From: Candidatus Zixiibacteriota bacterium
GTDB lineage: Bacteria; Zixibacteria; MSB-5A5; WJJR01
Reading direction: 5' to 3'
Length of the DNA stretch: 9,696 nt
NCBI GenBank assembly: GCA_020058315.1
Contig: JAGVEK010000080.1
Coordinates: 1-9,696, forward strand
Position numbers and translations under genes: made by a program. Below, piece by piece: positions 9,239-9,696 of this stretch; positions within the stretch are counted from its first letter, which is position 1, and each line of letters opens with the position of its first letter. The notes below the pieces were generated by a model that saw only the letters and a list, made by a program, of their open reading frames with translations, was not told the origin of the DNA and ran no database searches.

Positions 9239-9436
9239 GCCGGAGCGCGCTCGTTGATATCCATCTTGTGGCAAGTGGATGACGAGACAACCCGCGATAT
9301 TATGGTTAATTTTTACACCAATCTATCGAAGATGAGTAAAGATGAAGCTTTGCGATAGGCGCAGCTCATAGTTAAAAAACAATACCCGCATCCCTATTAC
9401 TGGGCAGCATTTTTACTCACCGGAAGTGCTATGTGA
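9239..9436 (+). pseudogene. CHAT-domain protein, 3' remnant with in-frame stop
   Basis: The translation gives AGARSLISILWQVDDETT, then MSKDEALR, a stop, and AQLIVKKQYPHPYYWAAFLL. This is the C-terminal end of the CHAT domain (caspase HetF-associated with TPRs; a caspase-like peptidase fold). The AGAR..SLW.VDDE..T segment, the EALRQAQL helix and the final HPYYWAAF.L.G motif are all present. The TAG at 9356-9358 falls where the family normally has Gln (EALRQAQL), so one C-to-T change (CAG to TAG) explains it. After the stop, homology continues in the same frame to the natural end (TGA 9434-9436). Everything upstream is missing, including the catalytic His and Cys regions and any TPR repeats, and homology ends abruptly at 9239. 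Without its catalytic part it cannot act as a protease. It is recognised from the motifs; decay is inferred from the truncation plus the nonsense codon. Confidence 0.8.
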
Positions 9437-9696
9437 AAAAGCTAAGGGACTTGAAAATTATTAAAATACCGTTTATGATCATCATACTTGAAGAAGCCAG
9501 CGTAGCGGCAAAGTGCGGTCTTATATCCGTAAACGACATCCTTGATTTAATCTCGTCAAAACCGGAAAATATAGAGCTTGTGATAACCGGCCGAGGCGCG
9601 GACCCGGAGGTTGTCGAAAAGGCCGACCTTGTCACCGAGATGAAGGAGATAAAGCACTATTTTCAGAAGGGTGTACCGGCAAGAGTGGGAATAGAA
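9433..9696 (+). pseudogene. cobO: Corrinoid adenosyltransferase (CobO/BtuR family), 5'-truncated, runs off the right edge
   Basis: This family transfers the adenosyl group of ATP to the cobalt of cobalamin precursors to give adenosylcobalamin. The frame reads AAKCGLISVNDILDLISSKP, then NIELVITGRG, DLVTEMKEIKHYF and GVPARVGIE, which are the C-terminal landmarks of the family: the [LV].TGR loop, DLV(T/S)E(M/L)..(I/V)KH, and G(V/I)KAR.GIE. A full protein is about 170-200 residues and begins with a P-loop (GNGKGKT type) that binds ATP. Here only about 80 family-like residues are present and the P-loop half is absent. The usual ILDE motif reads ILEE. Homology fades just upstream of the FMIIIL segment (about 9472). 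GTG 9433 overlaps the CHAT stop but is probably not a real start. A shifted frame at 9435-9461 reads EKAKGLENY, also family-like, hinting at a frameshift there. The natural stop lies beyond base 9696, so the right-hand end cannot be judged. Confidence 0.75.

Noticed and set aside
8640..9240. Possible CRISPR array, tRNA or insertion sequence in the gene-poor region.
   Set aside because: There are no regularly spaced repeats, no cloverleaf with a conserved T-arm, no transposase fragment, and no terminal repeats with target duplication.
9012..9290. A 92-codon minus-strand frame.
   Set aside because: It runs antisense into the CHAT remnant and through the AT-rich spacer. Its translation is low-complexity and unlike any family.
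9429..9635. A 68-codon minus-strand frame.
   Set aside because: It is antisense to the cobO remnant, whose motifs are clear on the + strand.

Overview
About nine tenths of this window is one very large gene on the minus strand. It encodes a cyclic beta-1,2-glucan synthase of the NdvB/ChvB/Cgs family, read from a GTG at 8633 leftward past base 1. The reading frame is open for 2877 codons. I checked it at about fifteen points between 8633 and 5, and it stays in one phase with no frameshift. Only the last few codons lie outside the window. The domain order is the family's own: N-terminal region, membrane segments, a GT84-type glucosyltransferase core, more membrane segments, a 'glucoamylase-like' middle domain, and two C-terminal GT36/GH94-type segments. 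The key motifs look intact, so one polypeptide should polymerise, cyclise and trim beta-1,2-glucan at the inner membrane.

The remaining ~1060 bases (8640-9696) are quite different. Base composition falls sharply: 38 of 60 bases are G/C at 6661-6720, but only 17 of 60 at 9121-9180. No complete, recognisable gene is present there. From left to right it holds a hairpin just upstream of the glucan synthase, a small unrecognised minus-strand ORF (8787-8996), an AT-rich stretch with a perfect 10-bp inverted repeat, the 3' end of a CHAT-domain (caspase-like) protein gene broken by an in-frame TAG, and directly abutting it the 3' part of a corrinoid adenosyltransferase gene (cobO/btuR family) lacking its 5' half. 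The last runs off the right edge. This looks like a gene graveyard or a rearrangement/insertion boundary rather than a working operon.

The organism is a bacterium, most likely Gram-negative, because cyclic beta-1,2-glucan is typically periplasmic. The NdvB-type sequence, a CHAT protein and this style of CobO would fit Desulfobacterota/Deltaproteobacteria or a related proteobacterial lineage. That placement is an impression from the protein sequences, not a demonstrated assignment. I did not find a convincing new multi-gene system. The points most worth checking are the decayed CHAT/cobO junction and the leader of the glucan synthase gene.
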